Assembly: GCF_025143365.1 (NCBI RefSeq)
Contig: NZ_JALXPE010000069.1
Location: 1 to 20,689 of the forward strand
Origin: Microbacterium sp. p3-SID336
GTDB lineage: Bacteria > Actinomycetota > Actinomycetes > Actinomycetales > Microbacteriaceae
Length of the DNA: 20,689 nucleotides
Direction of reading: 5' to 3'
Each line of letters starts with the position of its first letter. Position 1 is the first letter of the stretch. Below are positions 20,145-20,689 of the stretch, piece after piece. The notes beneath the pieces were generated by a model. The model saw nothing but the letters and a program-made list of their open reading frames with translations. It searched no databases and had not been told where the DNA came from. The position numbers were made by a program, and so were the translations under genes.

Positions 20145-20689
20145 CTTCCCCGGATCTCCCTCCACGCGCGACCTGCGCGCCGCCGTGCGCCGACCGCGGT
20201 CAGACGCCACTCCTCCCACCGACCGACCCCGCCGCTCGGGCGCAGCAGCCGCTCCCCTGCCGAGGCTCTGGGCGCCCCGGGCAGGCCCAGCAGCCGCAGG
20301 CGCTCGTCTGCGAAGTAGCGCCGGCGCTCGGCGTCGTCGAGCTCATGCAGCAGCTCCTCCGCGCGGGGCCGCAGGTGCGCCGCGACCTCGGGCTGCATGG
20401 CGTAGCCGACCGCATCGACGAGGTGCTGCAGCCGGGCGGGTGTCGCACGAGGAGCGTCCGCGCGGGTCAGCGCGTCGACGAGCACCAGCGGCACCCGGTT
20501 GCTGTTCTCGAAGGGCGCCAGGGCGGTCAGCAGCTGCGCGGTGCCCGCCGACCCGATCTCGCGCCCGAACAGCGTCTGGGCCGTGGGCAGCGCCGTCGAG
20601 AAGGCTGCGACCACGGCGCGCGCGTCGAGCCGTTCCGCGAGCAGTTCCGCCGCCCCGCGTCCCCGGTGCTCCGCGAACGCGATGCCGTG
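20141..20689 (-). CDS. C-terminal part of a possible polysialyltransferase-like protein (N-terminus off the window)
   Basis: The frame is open to the last base of the window; 182 codons are visible and the stop at 20141 overlaps the cytidylyltransferase start. The visible part has FSTALPTAQTLFGREIG, then a LLTALAPFENSNRVPLVLVDALTR block, then LVDAVGYAMQPEV and a charged, Arg-rich helical C-terminus. The STALPTA and APFENSNR-VTLVDALTR-like segments recall the alpha-2,8-polysialyltransferase family as annotated in actinobacteria; this is memory-based and the catalytic part may lie outside the window. Translational coupling with the CMP-nonulosonate synthetase fits a transferase that uses its product. 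GTG at 20614 is not taken as the start because the frame continues upstream with coding-like composition. Confidence 0.5.
   Translation of the reverse strand, partial: HGIAFAEHRGRGAAELLAERLDARAVVAAFSTALPTAQTLFGREIGSAGTAQLLTALAPFENSNRVPLVLVDALTRADAPRATPARLQHLVDAVGYAMQPEVAAHLRPRAEELLHELDDAERRRYFADERLRLLGLPGAPRASAGERLLRPSGGVGRWEEWRLTAVGARRRAGRAWREIRGR

Noticed and set aside
16590..20689. A sialic acid uptake or breakdown locus
   Set aside because: There is no lyase, kinase, sialidase or transporter; the NeuB and cytidylyltransferase motifs are biosynthetic.

Overview
The window is very GC-rich and densely packed. Its genes overlap by ATGA or GTGA, and many start directly downstream of a TANNNT -10 box with no room for a ribosome binding site. 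With menaquinone genes, an M. tuberculosis-type FprA and several actinobacterial families of unknown function, this points to an actinobacterium, most likely Microbacteriaceae and probably Microbacterium. That placement is inference from gene content; there is no rRNA in the window.

Layout. 1-1029 (-) is a lipoprotein with two similar halves, cut by the window edge. 1093-4909 (-) holds a ferredoxin-NADP reductase (fprA), a polyprenyl diphosphate synthase, the menaquinone methyltransferase menG and a DUF402 protein. 4965-6218 (+) is menF, divergent from the DUF402 gene. 6228-9101 (-) is an apparent operon of a small PLDc_N-type membrane protein, menD and a PPK2-family polyphosphate kinase. Synthase, menF, menD and menG together supply the side chain, the first two ring steps and the last methylation of menaquinone.

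9175-10317 (+) encodes a small membrane protein and an anchored DsbA-like thioredoxin protein, closed by a strong hairpin. 10381-12459 (+) encodes a fusion of a rhomboid-like membrane domain with a DUF2156/MprF-type lipid aminoacyltransferase domain. Immediately beyond it, on the opposite strand, lies a 76-nt tRNA-shaped gene (12497-12572) with a CAT anticodon, an encoded CCA and several non-canonical positions. This is the most unusual object in the window, and its position beside an enzyme family that consumes aminoacyl-tRNA is suggestive.

12632-15561 holds a WYL-type regulator divergent from a DrrAB-like ABC exporter pair, with a perfect inverted repeat between them. 15707-16573 is a short-chain dehydrogenase.

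16590-20689 (-) is a surface-glycan block: a possible polysialyltransferase-like protein (cut by the window end), a CMP-nonulosonate synthetase fused to a KdsC-like HAD phosphatase, a NeuB-type synthase without a SAF domain, and a DUF6716-like putative glycosyltransferase. Together they look like a route from an acyl sugar phosphate to a CMP-nonulosonate (Kdn or a sialic-acid-like sugar) and its transfer to a wall polymer or glycan. No UDP-GlcNAc epimerase is visible here. No stretch longer than 300 bases lacks a gene. I saw no rRNA, CRISPR array, insertion sequence, integrase or origin.
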